64,000 bases of DNA, from positions 434,001 to 498,000 of the forward strand of contig CAVUID010000015.1 in assembly GCA_963741495.1 (NCBI GenBank). Reading direction: 5' to 3'. Positions 49,156 to 57,580 of this stretch are shown here, piece by piece. A program made the position numbers and the translations under genes. A model generated the notes under the pieces. It was not told where the DNA came from, made no database searches, and worked only from the letters and a program-made list of their open reading frames with translations. Position 1 is the first letter of the stretch; each line of letters starts with the position of its first letter. Source of the stretch: Sulfurimicrobium sp963741495 (GTDB lineage Bacteria > Pseudomonadota > Gammaproteobacteria > Burkholderiales > Sulfuricellaceae).

Positions 49156-52100
49156 ATGCCTCAAGCCATTTCATTACGCGGTCGCAACGCACTTTCACCT
49201 TTTCGCTACGATAAGCTGATGCGTTCAATCGCTGCGAACGCTCCTCTCATCTCCCATGTTTACGCTGAATACTGGCATTTTGTTGCGGTCGAGCGCGTAC
49301 TGGACGCTTCCGAGCAGGAACGGCTTGAGCAGATTCTGAGCTACGGCCCCGCAGCCAAAGAAGAACAGCCGGCAGGCGAATTACTACTGGTAACCCCACG
49401 TTTTGGCACCATTTCACCGTGGTCATCCAAGGCTACAGATATCGCACGCCACTGTGGACTGGAAATGGTCGAACGCATCGAGCGCGGCATTGCTTTTTAC
49501 GTGCAAAAAAATGATGGGTCATCTTTGACGGTGGAGGAAAAATCGGTATTGCTACCGCTGGTTCATGATCGCATGACCGATATGGTTCTGACGAATTTTG
49601 CTCAGGCGGAAAAACTGTTTCAACACGTGGAACCGCAACCATTGCGCACGGTGGATATTCTGGACGGCGGGTCGGTGGCGCTGGAGCAGGCCAATCGGGA
49701 ATGGGGTCTGGCGCTGTCGGCAGATGAAATCGATTATCTGGTGGAGAATTTTACCCGCATCGGGCGCAATCCAACGGACGTGGAATTGATGATGTTCGCT
49801 CAGGCCAACTCCGAACACTGCCGCCACAAAATTTTTAATGCCGACTGGGTGATTGACGGCAAGCCGCAACCCCATTCGCTCTTCGGCATGATCCGTAACA
49901 CCCATGCAAAAGCGCCGCGCGGCACGGTGGTTGCCTATTCGGACAACTCTTCGGTGATCGAGGGCGCCGAGATTGCGCGTTTTTATCCCGATGCCAATGG
50001 TAAACGTTACTGCTACGTCAGCGAAAAAACTCATATTCTGATGAAGGTGGAAACCCACAATCATCCCACCGCAATTTCACCATTTCCTGGCGCAGCCACG
50101 GGTTCAGGTGGTGAGATTCGCGACGAAGGAGCGACCGGCACCGGTTCCAAACCCAAGGCGGGCCTGTGCGGGTTTTCCGTGTCCAACCTCAATATCCCCG
50201 GTTTCAGTCAACCCTGGGAAGGCAATTACGGCAAACCTGGACGTATCGTTTCGGCCCTGCAAATCATGCTGGAAGGGCCAATCGGCGCAGCTGCTTTCAA
50301 TAACGAATTTGGTCGTCCCAACTTGGCTGGTTATTTCCGTACTTTCGAAGAAGAAGTCTCCGGTGAGATGCGCGGCTACCACAAACCCATCATGCTCGCC
50401 GGTGGAGTGGGTAACATTACCGATCAACACTCATTCAAGGGCGAGGTCACACCCGGTGCACTGCTGATCCAGTTGGGTGGCCCCGGCATGCTGATCGGCC
50501 TGGGCGGGGGCGCGGCTTCCAGCATGGATACCGGCGCCAATGCCGAGAATCTGGATTTCGATTCGGTGCAACGCGGCAACCCTGAAATGCAGCGCCGTGC
50601 TCAGGAAGTCATTGATCGCTGCTGGCAGATGGGCGCGGCAAACCCGATTCTTTCCATCCACGACGTCGGCGCGGGGGGTATATCCAATGCCCTGCCGGAA
50701 CTGGTTCACGGCTCTAACCGGGGCGGGCGCTTCCGTTTGCGCGATGTGCCTTCGGAGGAGCCGGGCATGTCGCCGATGCAGATTTGGTCCAACGAATCAC
50801 AGGAACGTTATGTTCTGGCCATTGAGCCCGAGAGTCTTGAAACCTTTGCCGCCATGTGTGAGCGCGAGCGCTGCCCCTATGCCGTGATCGGCGAGGCCAC
50901 GCTCGAGCAGCAGCTGGTGGTGGAAGATGAGCATTTCGGCAACAAGCCGGTGGACATGGACATGAACGTTCTGCTCGGCAAGCCGCCGCGTATGACCCGT
51001 ACCGTGGCTCATGCTCAGCGTTCGCTGGCTGCATTTGATGTGGAAAAACTGGAATTGAAGGACGCAGCCTACCGCGTGTTGCGGCTGCCAACTGTAGGGG
51101 ATAAAACTTTCCTGATCAGTATTGGCGACCGCACCGTGGGCGGTTTCACTGCACGTGACCAGTTTGTCGGGCCATGGCAGGTTCCTGTAGCAGATGTGGC
51201 AGTCACCACCATGGGATATGACACCTATATCGGTGAAGCCTTTGCCATGGGCGAACGCACCCCTCTGGCCTTGCTGGATGCCCCCGCTTCGGGTCGCATG
51301 GCGATAGGCGAGGCGCTGACCAACATCGCTGCCGCCTTGATTGATGATATCGGCGATATCAAACTCTCCGCCAACTGGATGGTGGCGGCAGGGCATCCGG
51401 GCGAGGATGCGGCTCTTTACGATACGGTCCACGCGGTTGGCATGGAATTCTGCCCTGAACTTGGCGTGAGTATTCCTGTGGGCAAGGATTCCATGTCAAT
51501 GAAGTCTGTCTGGGAGGAGGGCGGTATCAAAAAATCCGTGACTTCGCCGCTCTCTCTGATTATTACGGCCTTTGCGCCTACATCGGATGCGCGCAGAACG
51601 CTGACCCCCCAGTTGCGTGCTGATATGGGCGATACTGATTTGATTCTGATCGATCTTGGTCGTGGCCGTGTTCGCCTCGGCGGCTCTGCTCTGGCACAGG
51701 TTTATGGGGAGGTGGGTAATGAGGCGCCAGATGTGCTGGTGGCCGGGCACCTCAAAGCATTTTTTGAGACCGTACAGAAACTGAATCGTGCCGAAAAAAT
51801 CGTGGCTTATCACGATCGTTCCGATGGAGGTCTGTTCACCACCCTGTGCGAAATGATGTTTGCCGGTCATGTTGGTGTCACTCTTGATTTGGACGAGTTG
51901 TGCTACGAGCAGATTCGCAGTGATGTGGAAGAAAATGGCAAGGTTGAGCCTGAAATTCCTCTTGGCAGTTATTCGAGCCGAATTTTCAGCGTTCTGTTCA
52001 ACGAGGAACTGGGTGCAGTTTTGCAGGTGCGCCGTATAGACACGCCACTAGTGATGCAGACCTTCTTTGATGCCGGAATGCGCAGTGAGTTTCACGTCAT

Positions 52101-53112
52101 CGGCACGCTTAATCAGGACGACCGCCTGCTCATCCTGCGCGGCGAAGCGGAAGTATTCAGCGAAAGTCGTGTAGACCTGCAGCGCGCATGGTCGGAAACC
52201 ACTTTCCAGATGCAGAAATTGCGCGACAACCCGGAAAGTGCGCAGCAGGAATTTGACCGCATTCTTGACCAGGCTGACACAGGACTGCAGGCGACTCCCT
52301 CTTTCGATATCAACGACAATATCGCTGCGCCCTTCATCAATAGCGGCATCCGTCCCGCCATGGCGATTTTGCGCGAACAGGGTGTGAATGGCCAGGTGGA
52401 AATGGCGGCAGCCTTTGATCGCGCTGGATTTACGGCGGTTGACGTTCATATGAGCGACATCATCGCCGGACGCATCACGCTTCTTGATTTCAAGGGCCTG
52501 GTAGCATGTGGAGGCTTTTCCTATGGGGATGTGCTGGGAGCAGGTGAGGGTTGGGCCAAATCCATCCTGTTTAACGAGCGCGCCCGTGACGAATTCGAAG
52601 CTTTTTTTCAGCGTGACGACTCTTTTGCCCTTGGGGTGTGTAACGGTTGCCAGATGATGAGTAACCTTCACTCAATCATTCCTGGTGCAGAAAGCTGGCC
52701 CCATTTCGTGCGCAACAAATCAGAGCAGTTCGAGGCGCGCTTTGTTACCGTTGAGGTGCCACAAAGCCCCTCATTGTTTTTTGATGGCATGGCGGGCAGC
52801 AGGCTGCCCATCGTGGTTGCGCACGGCGAGGGTTATGCCGAATTTACATCGATTGAATCGCAACAAAAGTCACTGGTAGCGTTGCGCTACGTCGATCATC
52901 GTGGCCTGCCGGCTCAAAGCTATCCGGCCAACCCGAACGGCTCGCCGGAAGGGATCACCGGCCTGACCACCCCGGATGGCCGCTTTACCATCATGATGCC
53001 GCACCCGGAACGGGTCTTCCGCGCTGTGCAGCATTCCTGGCATCCCGATGGCTGGGGCGAGGATGGGCCATGGCTGCGCATGTTCCGCAACGCGCGCAAG
53101 TGGGTTGGGTAA
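49156..53112 (+). CDS. purL: Phosphoribosylformylglycinamidine synthase (PurL, long form)
   Basis: 1318 residues from the ATG at 49156 (an in-frame TTG at 49150 is two codons earlier). It makes FGAM from FGAR, ATP and glutamine in purine synthesis. Order: N-terminal PurS-like domain (about 1-150), linker, two AIRS-type synthase halves (HSEHCRHK-type motif NSEHCRHKIF, KVETHNHPTAISPFPGAATGSGGEIRDEG, later HDRSDGGLF), and a C-terminal class I glutaminase with nucleophile in GVCNGCQMM (about 1160) and PHPERVFR. The single-chain form is usual in beta- and gammaproteobacteria. Complete. Confidence 0.97.
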   Translation: MPQAISLRGRNALSPFRYDKLMRSIAANAPLISHVYAEYWHFVAVERVLDASEQERLEQILSYGPAAKEEQPAGELLLVTPRFGTISPWSSKATDIARHCGLEMVERIERGIAFYVQKNDGSSLTVEEKSVLLPLVHDRMTDMVLTNFAQAEKLFQHVEPQPLRTVDILDGGSVALEQANREWGLALSADEIDYLVENFTRIGRNPTDVELMMFAQANSEHCRHKIFNADWVIDGKPQPHSLFGMIRNTHAKAPRGTVVAYSDNSSVIEGAEIARFYPDANGKRYCYVSEKTHILMKVETHNHPTAISPFPGAATGSGGEIRDEGATGTGSKPKAGLCGFSVSNLNIPGFSQPWEGNYGKPGRIVSALQIMLEGPIGAAAFNNEFGRPNLAGYFRTFEEEVSGEMRGYHKPIMLAGGVGNITDQHSFKGEVTPGALLIQLGGPGMLIGLGGGAASSMDTGANAENLDFDSVQRGNPEMQRRAQEVIDRCWQMGAANPILSIHDVGAGGISNALPELVHGSNRGGRFRLRDVPSEEPGMSPMQIWSNESQERYVLAIEPESLETFAAMCERERCPYAVIGEATLEQQLVVEDEHFGNKPVDMDMNVLLGKPPRMTRTVAHAQRSLAAFDVEKLELKDAAYRVLRLPTVGDKTFLISIGDRTVGGFTARDQFVGPWQVPVADVAVTTMGYDTYIGEAFAMGERTPLALLDAPASGRMAIGEALTNIAAALIDDIGDIKLSANWMVAAGHPGEDAALYDTVHAVGMEFCPELGVSIPVGKDSMSMKSVWEEGGIKKSVTSPLSLIITAFAPTSDARRTLTPQLRADMGDTDLILIDLGRGRVRLGGSALAQVYGEVGNEAPDVLVAGHLKAFFETVQKLNRAEKIVAYHDRSDGGLFTTLCEMMFAGHVGVTLDLDELCYEQIRSDVEENGKVEPEIPLGSYSSRIFSVLFNEELGAVLQVRRIDTPLVMQTFFDAGMRSEFHVIGTLNQDDRLLILRGEAEVFSESRVDLQRAWSETTFQMQKLRDNPESAQQEFDRILDQADTGLQATPSFDINDNIAAPFINSGIRPAMAILREQGVNGQVEMAAAFDRAGFTAVDVHMSDIIAGRITLLDFKGLVACGGFSYGDVLGAGEGWAKSILFNERARDEFEAFFQRDDSFALGVCNGCQMMSNLHSIIPGAESWPHFVRNKSEQFEARFVTVEVPQSPSLFFDGMAGSRLPIVVAHGEGYAEFTSIESQQKSLVALRYVDHRGLPAQSYPANPNGSPEGITGLTTPDGRFTIMMPHPERVFRAVQHSWHPDGWGEDGPWLRMFRNARKWVG

Positions 53113-53130
53113 GCTGCTCGAAGGTTTTCG

Positions 53131-53159
53131 TTGTATTGTCGCCGAGTTCTCCGTATAAT
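53131..53159 (+). promoter_or_regulatory. Putative sigma70 promoter of tRNA-Val
   Basis: TTGTAT (53131-53136), 17-base spacer, perfect TATAAT (53154-53159); 12 bases later the tRNA begins, so the transcript should start 5-7 bases before its mature end. Confidence 0.7.
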
Positions 53160-53171
53160 TCGGCCACCCTT

Positions 53172-53248
53172 AGGCGCGTAGCTCAGCTGGTTAGAGCATC
53201 ACCTTGACATGGTGGGGGTCGTTGGTTCGAGTCCAATCGCGCCTACCA
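53172..53248 (+). tRNA. tRNA-Val (anticodon GAC)
   Basis: 77 bases with encoded CCA. The acceptor AGGCGCG pairs with CGCGCCT. D-arm GCTC/GAGC; anticodon loop TTGACAT gives GAC (reads GUC/GUU); T-arm GTTGGTTCGAGTCCAAT. Followed by a terminator before thrS. Confidence 0.95.
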
Positions 53249-53257
53249 GCTTTTCCT

Positions 53258-53282
53258 AAAATGCGGCCATGCCGCATTTTTT
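53258..53282 (+). terminator. Terminator between tRNA-Val and thrS
   Basis: AAAATGCGGC, loop CAT, GCCGCATTTT plus two more T: a perfect 10-bp stem ending in six T. It ends 19 bases before the thrS ATG, so thrS must be reached by read-through or by a promoter hidden in this interval; it may attenuate thrS. Confidence 0.85.
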
Positions 53283-53301
53283 GTTTCCGGACTTTGATTT
53301 T

Positions 53302-55218
53302 ATGCCTGTAATTCGTTTACCTGATGGTTCCGAGCGCAAGTTTGATCAAGCGGTGACGGTGGCCGAGGTGGCTGCCAATATCGGTGCTGGCCTGGCGCGC
53401 GTGGCGCTGGCCGGCAAGGTCAATGGCAAACTGGTGGATACCTCCTTTCTGATCGAAAACGATGCCGATCTGGCAATCGTGACCGACAAGGATGCTGATG
53501 GGCAGGATGTGATCCGGCATTCTGCCGCACACTTGCTGGCTCAGGCGGTCAAGTCGCTGTTCCCGGAAGCGCAGGTCACGATTGGGCCGGTGATCGAAGA
53601 CGGCTTTTTCTACGATTTTTCCTACAAGCGCCCGTTTACGCCGGAAGATTTGCAGGCCATCGAGAAAAAGATGACGGAAATCGTCAAGGCCGATCTGAAA
53701 GTCGAGCGCAAGGTTTTGTCGCGCTCCGATGCAATCAGCTTTTTCAAGAATCTGGGCGAGCATTACAAGGCGCAGATTATAGAATCCATCCCCAGCGAAC
53801 AAGATCTTTCTCTCTACACCCAGGGCGATTTTACTGACCTGTGCCGTGGCCCGCATGTGCCTTCAACCGGCAAGATCAAAGTATTCAAGCTGATGAAGGT
53901 GGCCGGTGCCTACTGGCGCGGCGACTCAAAAAACGAAATGCTGCAACGTATTTACGGTACGGCGTGGGCAAAAAAAGAAGATCAGGAAGCCTATCTGCAT
54001 CGCCTCGAGGAAGCCGAAAAGCGCGACCATCGCAAGATTGGCAAGATGCAGGATCTGTTCCACATGCAGGATGAGGCGCCGGGCATGGTGTTCTGGCATC
54101 CCAAGGGTTGGGCGATGTGGCAGGTGATCGAACAGTACATGAGGCAGGCGTATCTGGATAACGGTTACAAGGAAATCCGCTGCCCTCAAATCATCGATCG
54201 AGTGTTATGGGAAAAGTCGGGTCATTGGGAACATTTCAAAGCTGGTATGTTTACCACGGAGTCTGAAAAACACGAATACGCGATCAAGCCGATGAATTGT
54301 CCCGGTCATATCCAGGTATTCAATTCCGACCTGCGTTCTTATCGTGAACTGCCGCTACGCTATGGCGAGTTTGGCTCATGTCATCGCAATGAACCCTCTG
54401 GCGGCTTGCATGGCTTGATGCGGGTGCGCGGCTTTGTACAGGACGATGGCCACATCTTTTGTACCGAGGCACAGATCGAATCCGAGGTAACGGCTTTCAA
54501 TGCACAGGTGTTGAAAGTTTATAAGGACTTCGGCTTTCATAATGTAGCGGTGAAATTGGCGCTGCGGCCTGAAGGCAGGGTTGGTTCTGACGATATATGG
54601 GATAAGTCAGAAAATGCCTTGCGCGCCGCCTTGCGTGCTTCTGGCATGACGTGGGACGAATTGCCGGGAGAAGGCGCTTTCTATGGCCCGAAAATCGAAT
54701 TTCACATCAAGGACGCAATTGGCCGCTCCTGGCAGTGTGGCACGATACAGGTGGATTTCTCCATGCCGGGCCGTCTGGGCGCTGAATTTGTAGACGAAGA
54801 TAACACCCGTAAAGTTCCAGTGATGTTGCATCGGGCGATGCTGGGCTCTTTGGAGCGTTTTATCGGCATTCTGGTCGAAAACCATGCCGGCGCACTGCCG
54901 CTTTGGCTGGCGCCAGTCCAACTGGCCATACTGAATATCTCAGAGTCTCAGGCAGAATATGCAACCCAAGTTGCAGAAGAACTCAAGAAAAATGGTTTCC
55001 GTGTCCATCCGGACTTGAGAAATGAGAAGATTACCTATAAAATTCGCGAACATAGCATGCAGAGGCTGCCCTATCTCCTGGTTGTAGGGGATAAGGAAGT
55101 GGCTTCTAACCTAGTTGCCGTGCGGACCCGTACAGGCGAAGACCTTGGCCAGATGACGCTGGAAGCGTTACTGGAGCGGTTATCCAGGGATCTGGCCGAA
55201 AAGGGAAGCGCGGCTTAA
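53302..55218 (+). CDS. thrS: Threonine--tRNA ligase
   Basis: 638 residues from the ATG at 53302 (MPVIRLPDGSERKF), the normal family start; an upstream in-frame ATG at 53269 lies inside the terminator hairpin and is unlikely. Domains: TGS (about 1-61), editing domain with HSAAHLLAQAVK (about 72-83), class II core with motif 2 (FGSCHRNEPSGGLHGLMRVRGF, Zn ligand Cys) and motif 3 (HRAMLGSLERFIGILVEN), and a C-terminal anticodon domain. First gene of the thrS-infC-rpmI-rplT-pheS-pheT-ihfA series. Confidence 0.97.
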   Translation: MPVIRLPDGSERKFDQAVTVAEVAANIGAGLARVALAGKVNGKLVDTSFLIENDADLAIVTDKDADGQDVIRHSAAHLLAQAVKSLFPEAQVTIGPVIEDGFFYDFSYKRPFTPEDLQAIEKKMTEIVKADLKVERKVLSRSDAISFFKNLGEHYKAQIIESIPSEQDLSLYTQGDFTDLCRGPHVPSTGKIKVFKLMKVAGAYWRGDSKNEMLQRIYGTAWAKKEDQEAYLHRLEEAEKRDHRKIGKMQDLFHMQDEAPGMVFWHPKGWAMWQVIEQYMRQAYLDNGYKEIRCPQIIDRVLWEKSGHWEHFKAGMFTTESEKHEYAIKPMNCPGHIQVFNSDLRSYRELPLRYGEFGSCHRNEPSGGLHGLMRVRGFVQDDGHIFCTEAQIESEVTAFNAQVLKVYKDFGFHNVAVKLALRPEGRVGSDDIWDKSENALRAALRASGMTWDELPGEGAFYGPKIEFHIKDAIGRSWQCGTIQVDFSMPGRLGAEFVDEDNTRKVPVMLHRAMLGSLERFIGILVENHAGALPLWLAPVQLAILNISESQAEYATQVAEELKKNGFRVHPDLRNEKITYKIREHSMQRLPYLLVVGDKEVASNLVAVRTRTGEDLGQMTLEALLERLSRDLAEKGSAA

Positions 55219-55245
55219 TTTTTTAATTGATTTGGAGATTTAGCT

Positions 55246-55764
55246 ATCGCTCAGGGAAAAGAAAGCCGGATCAACGGTGAAATCACCGCTCAGGAAGTCC
55301 GGTTGGTGGGTGTTGAAGGAGAGCCGCTCGGCATCGTAAGTTTGTCCACTGCCATGCAAATGGCAGAAGATGCGGAGATTGACCTGGTCGAGATTGCGCC
55401 TACAGCGCAACCGCCAGTTTGTCGCTTGATGGATTATGGAAAATTCAAATACAGCGAGAGCAAAAAACAGCACGAAGCCAAGCTGAAGCAGAAGCAAATC
55501 CAGGTCAAGGAAATAAAATTCCGCCCAGGAACCGACGAAGGTGATTATCAGGTCAAGTTGCGCAACCTGATCCGCTTTCTCGAGGAAGGCGACAAGACGA
55601 AAATCACACTGCGTTTTCGCGGACGTGAAATTACCCACCAGGAACTGGGTATGCGTCTTCTGAAGCGAGTGGAAGCAGACCTGACCGAATTCGGTGTGGT
55701 CGAACAGTTTCCCAAGATGGAAGGCCGTCAGATGGTGATGGTGCTTTCGCCGAAGAAAAAGTAG
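55246..55764 (+). CDS. infC: Translation initiation factor IF-3 (ATC start codon)
   Basis: 172 residues when read from the rare ATC at 55246; GGAG lies 8 bases upstream, and the N-terminus IAQGKESRINGEITAQEVRLVG then matches the family. A frame limited to normal start codons would begin only at 55303 and lose 19 conserved residues. IF-3 checks start codons and keeps subunits apart; its own abnormal start codon lets it repress its synthesis, as with AUU in E. coli. N- and C-terminal domains are complete (VKEIKFRPGTDEGDYQVKLRN; ELGMRLLKRVEADL). Confidence 0.93.
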   Translation: MAQGKESRINGEITAQEVRLVGVEGEPLGIVSLSTAMQMAEDAEIDLVEIAPTAQPPVCRLMDYGKFKYSESKKQHEAKLKQKQIQVKEIKFRPGTDEGDYQVKLRNLIRFLEEGDKTKITLRFRGREITHQELGMRLLKRVEADLTEFGVVEQFPKMEGRQMVMVLSPKKK

Positions 55765-55781
55765 CATCCAGAATTCAGTTG

Positions 55782-55843
55782 CCAGCCAAAAGCTGGTGAC
55801 TAGAACAAGTGGTATCCAGGCTAACAAGTGTCTCCTTCGGAGA
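55782..55843 (+). promoter_or_regulatory. Two small hairpins in the rpmI leader
   Basis: CCAGC/GCTGG (55782-55796) and TCTCC-TTC-GGAGA (55831-55843) lie between infC and rpmI. In other bacteria ribosomal protein L20 represses its operon by binding the leader in this interval; whether these are that site is inference. Confidence 0.35.
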
Positions 55844-55879
55844 ACGCCCAGATCCATGTTATAAAACTAGGAGTTGTAA

Positions 55880-56077
55880 ATGCCTAAGATGAAAACCAAG
55901 AGCGGCGCCAAAAAGCGTTTCAACGCTCTGGGCGGTGGTGGCGTCAAGCGCACCCATTCCCACTTGCGTCATATTCTGACCAAGAAAACCACTAAACGTA
56001 AGCGCCAGTTGCGTGGCACGACCATGGTTGCAGAAAGCAACATGCGCCAAGTTCGCGCAATGATGCCGTACGCATAA
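55880..56077 (+). CDS. rpmI: 50S ribosomal protein L35
   Basis: 65 residues, very basic: PKMKTKSGAKKRFNALGGG at the start, the family signature, then THSHLRHILTKKTTKRKRQLRGT. AGGAG lies 7 bases before the ATG. rplT follows 12 bases downstream. Confidence 0.97.
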   Translation: MPKMKTKSGAKKRFNALGGGGVKRTHSHLRHILTKKTTKRKRQLRGTTMVAESNMRQVRAMMPYA

Positions 56078-56089
56078 GGGGGCCATGAT

Positions 56090-56449
56090 ATGTCAAGAGT
56101 TAAACGTGGTGTAACGGCTCGCGCCCGTCACAAAAAAGTACTGGATATGGCCAAGGGTTACCGTGGCCGTCGTAAGAACGTCTATCGTATCGCTAAAGAA
56201 GCGGTAATGAAGGCGGGTCAATATGCATACCGTGACCGCCGCCAGCGCAAGCGTCAGTTCCGCGCTTTGTGGATCGTTCGTATCAATGCCGCAGCTCGCG
56301 AACTGGGCATGACTTATAGCGTGTTTATCAATGGCCTCAAGAAGGCTGCGATTGATATGGACCGCAAAGTGCTGGCCGATCTGGCCGTGTTTGACAAGCC
56401 TGCATTCGCCAGGATTGCCGAACAAGCTAAAGCCAGCCTCAGCGCTTAA
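56090..56449 (+). CDS. rplT: 50S ribosomal protein L20
   Basis: 119 residues: SRVKRGVTARARHKKVLDMAKGYRGRRKNVYRIAKEAVMKAGQYAYRDRRQRKR split over the long basic N-terminal helix that binds 23S rRNA early in assembly, and the globular end LWIVRINAAARELGMTYSVFINGLKKA. Complete. It is followed by a strong terminator before pheS. Confidence 0.97.
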   Translation: MSRVKRGVTARARHKKVLDMAKGYRGRRKNVYRIAKEAVMKAGQYAYRDRRQRKRQFRALWIVRINAAARELGMTYSVFINGLKKAAIDMDRKVLADLAVFDKPAFARIAEQAKASLSA

Positions 56450-56461
56450 GCAGCAAAACCT

Positions 56462-56489
56462 AAAAAAGGAGGCTCAGGCCTCCTTTTTT
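56462..56489 (+). terminator. Terminator after rplT
   Basis: Six A, GGAGGC, loop TCAG, GCCTCC, six T. It lies 12 bases after the rplT stop and 35 bases before the pheS start. pheS has no visible promoter of its own, so this may act as a partial terminator or attenuator. Confidence 0.9.
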
Positions 56490-56524
56490 ATTTGAATCGC
56501 CCGTTGAGACAGTCCGACCCGAAT

Positions 56525-57508
56525 ATGGAAAAACTGGAAGAAATACTGAATCAGGGTTTATCGGCTTTTGAAGCTATTGATAACCCGGCCGACCTGGATC
56601 AGGTCAAATCGCGTTTTATCGGAAAAAATGGTGCGCTGACCGAGCTATTGAAAGGCTTGGGGAAATTGTCGGCAGAAGAGCGTCCGGCTGCAGGCGCACG
56701 CATCAACCAGGTCAAAGATGAGCTTGAACATGCTCTAGCCTTGCGGCGTGATGCGTTGCGCGAACAGCAGTTGCAGATTCAGTTGGCTAAGGAATCTCTG
56801 GATGTGACATTGCCTGGACGTGGGACAGGCCGTGGTGGCATGCATCCGGTGACGCGGACGCTGGAACGAATCGAAGCTCTTTTTCATTCAATTGGCTTCG
56901 AAGTTGCGCAAGGCCCCGAAATTGAAACTGATTTCTACAATTTTACTGCGCTCAATATTCCGGAAAATCATCCAGCACGCGCGATGCACGATACATTTTA
57001 TGTGGATGCCGGACACGTATTGCGCACTCATACCTCTCCAGTGCAGGTGCGGTATATGGAGGGTAATCAGCCACCGTTAAAAATCATCGCACCTGGACGT
57101 GTGTTCCGTGTGGATTCGGATGCAACCCATTCGCCGATGTTCCATCAGGTAGAAGGTTTGTGGGTGGATGAAGAGATCAGTTTCGCCAATCTCAAAGGTG
57201 TAGTACAGGATTTCTTGCAGCGTTTTTTCGAAAGAGATGATCTGCAAGTGCGCTTTCGCCCCTCCTTTTTTCCATTCACTGAGCCATCAGCTGAAATGGA
57301 TATGAGCTGGAAAGGCGGCTGGCTTGAAATTGGTGGTTGTGGCATGGTGCACCCCAATGTTTTGAAACACGTAAACATCGACAGCGAAAAATACATTGGC
57401 TTCGCCTTTGGTTTGGGCGTTGAGCGCTTGGCAATGTTACGTTATGGAGTCAATGACTTAAGATTGTTCTTTGAAAACGATCTTAAGTTTCTCAAGCAAT
57501 TTAATTGA
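56525..57508 (+). CDS. pheS: Phenylalanine--tRNA ligase alpha subunit
   Basis: 327 residues from the ATG at 56525 (MEKLEEILNQGL); a TTG at 56492 in frame lies at the terminator edge and is rejected. N-terminal coiled coil (about 1-90) binds tRNA; the class II core has motif 2 (FRVDSDATHSPMFHQVEGLWVDE), the Phe-binding FRPSFFPFTEPSAEMD, and motif 3 (GFAFGLGVERLAMLRYG). Works as alpha2-beta2 with PheT, encoded 72 bases downstream. Confidence 0.96.
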   Translation: MEKLEEILNQGLSAFEAIDNPADLDQVKSRFIGKNGALTELLKGLGKLSAEERPAAGARINQVKDELEHALALRRDALREQQLQIQLAKESLDVTLPGRGTGRGGMHPVTRTLERIEALFHSIGFEVAQGPEIETDFYNFTALNIPENHPARAMHDTFYVDAGHVLRTHTSPVQVRYMEGNQPPLKIIAPGRVFRVDSDATHSPMFHQVEGLWVDEEISFANLKGVVQDFLQRFFERDDLQVRFRPSFFPFTEPSAEMDMSWKGGWLEIGGCGMVHPNVLKHVNIDSEKYIGFAFGLGVERLAMLRYGVNDLRLFFENDLKFLKQFN

Positions 57509-57580
57509 TTGAAACACGAAAAAAGCGGGAGGCTCACCAATTGCTAGAACGCTTTGTGTGTTTCCTGTGATAAAAAAGAC

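Noticed and set aside
48989..49228. 79-codon minus-strand frame between the cytochrome and purL
   Set aside because: Overlaps the purL start region, with no ribosome-binding site and no recognisable sequence.
57509..57580. Possible Phe-rich leader peptide for pheT or attenuator
   Set aside because: No run of Phe codons or alternative hairpins were found; only a short spacer is present.
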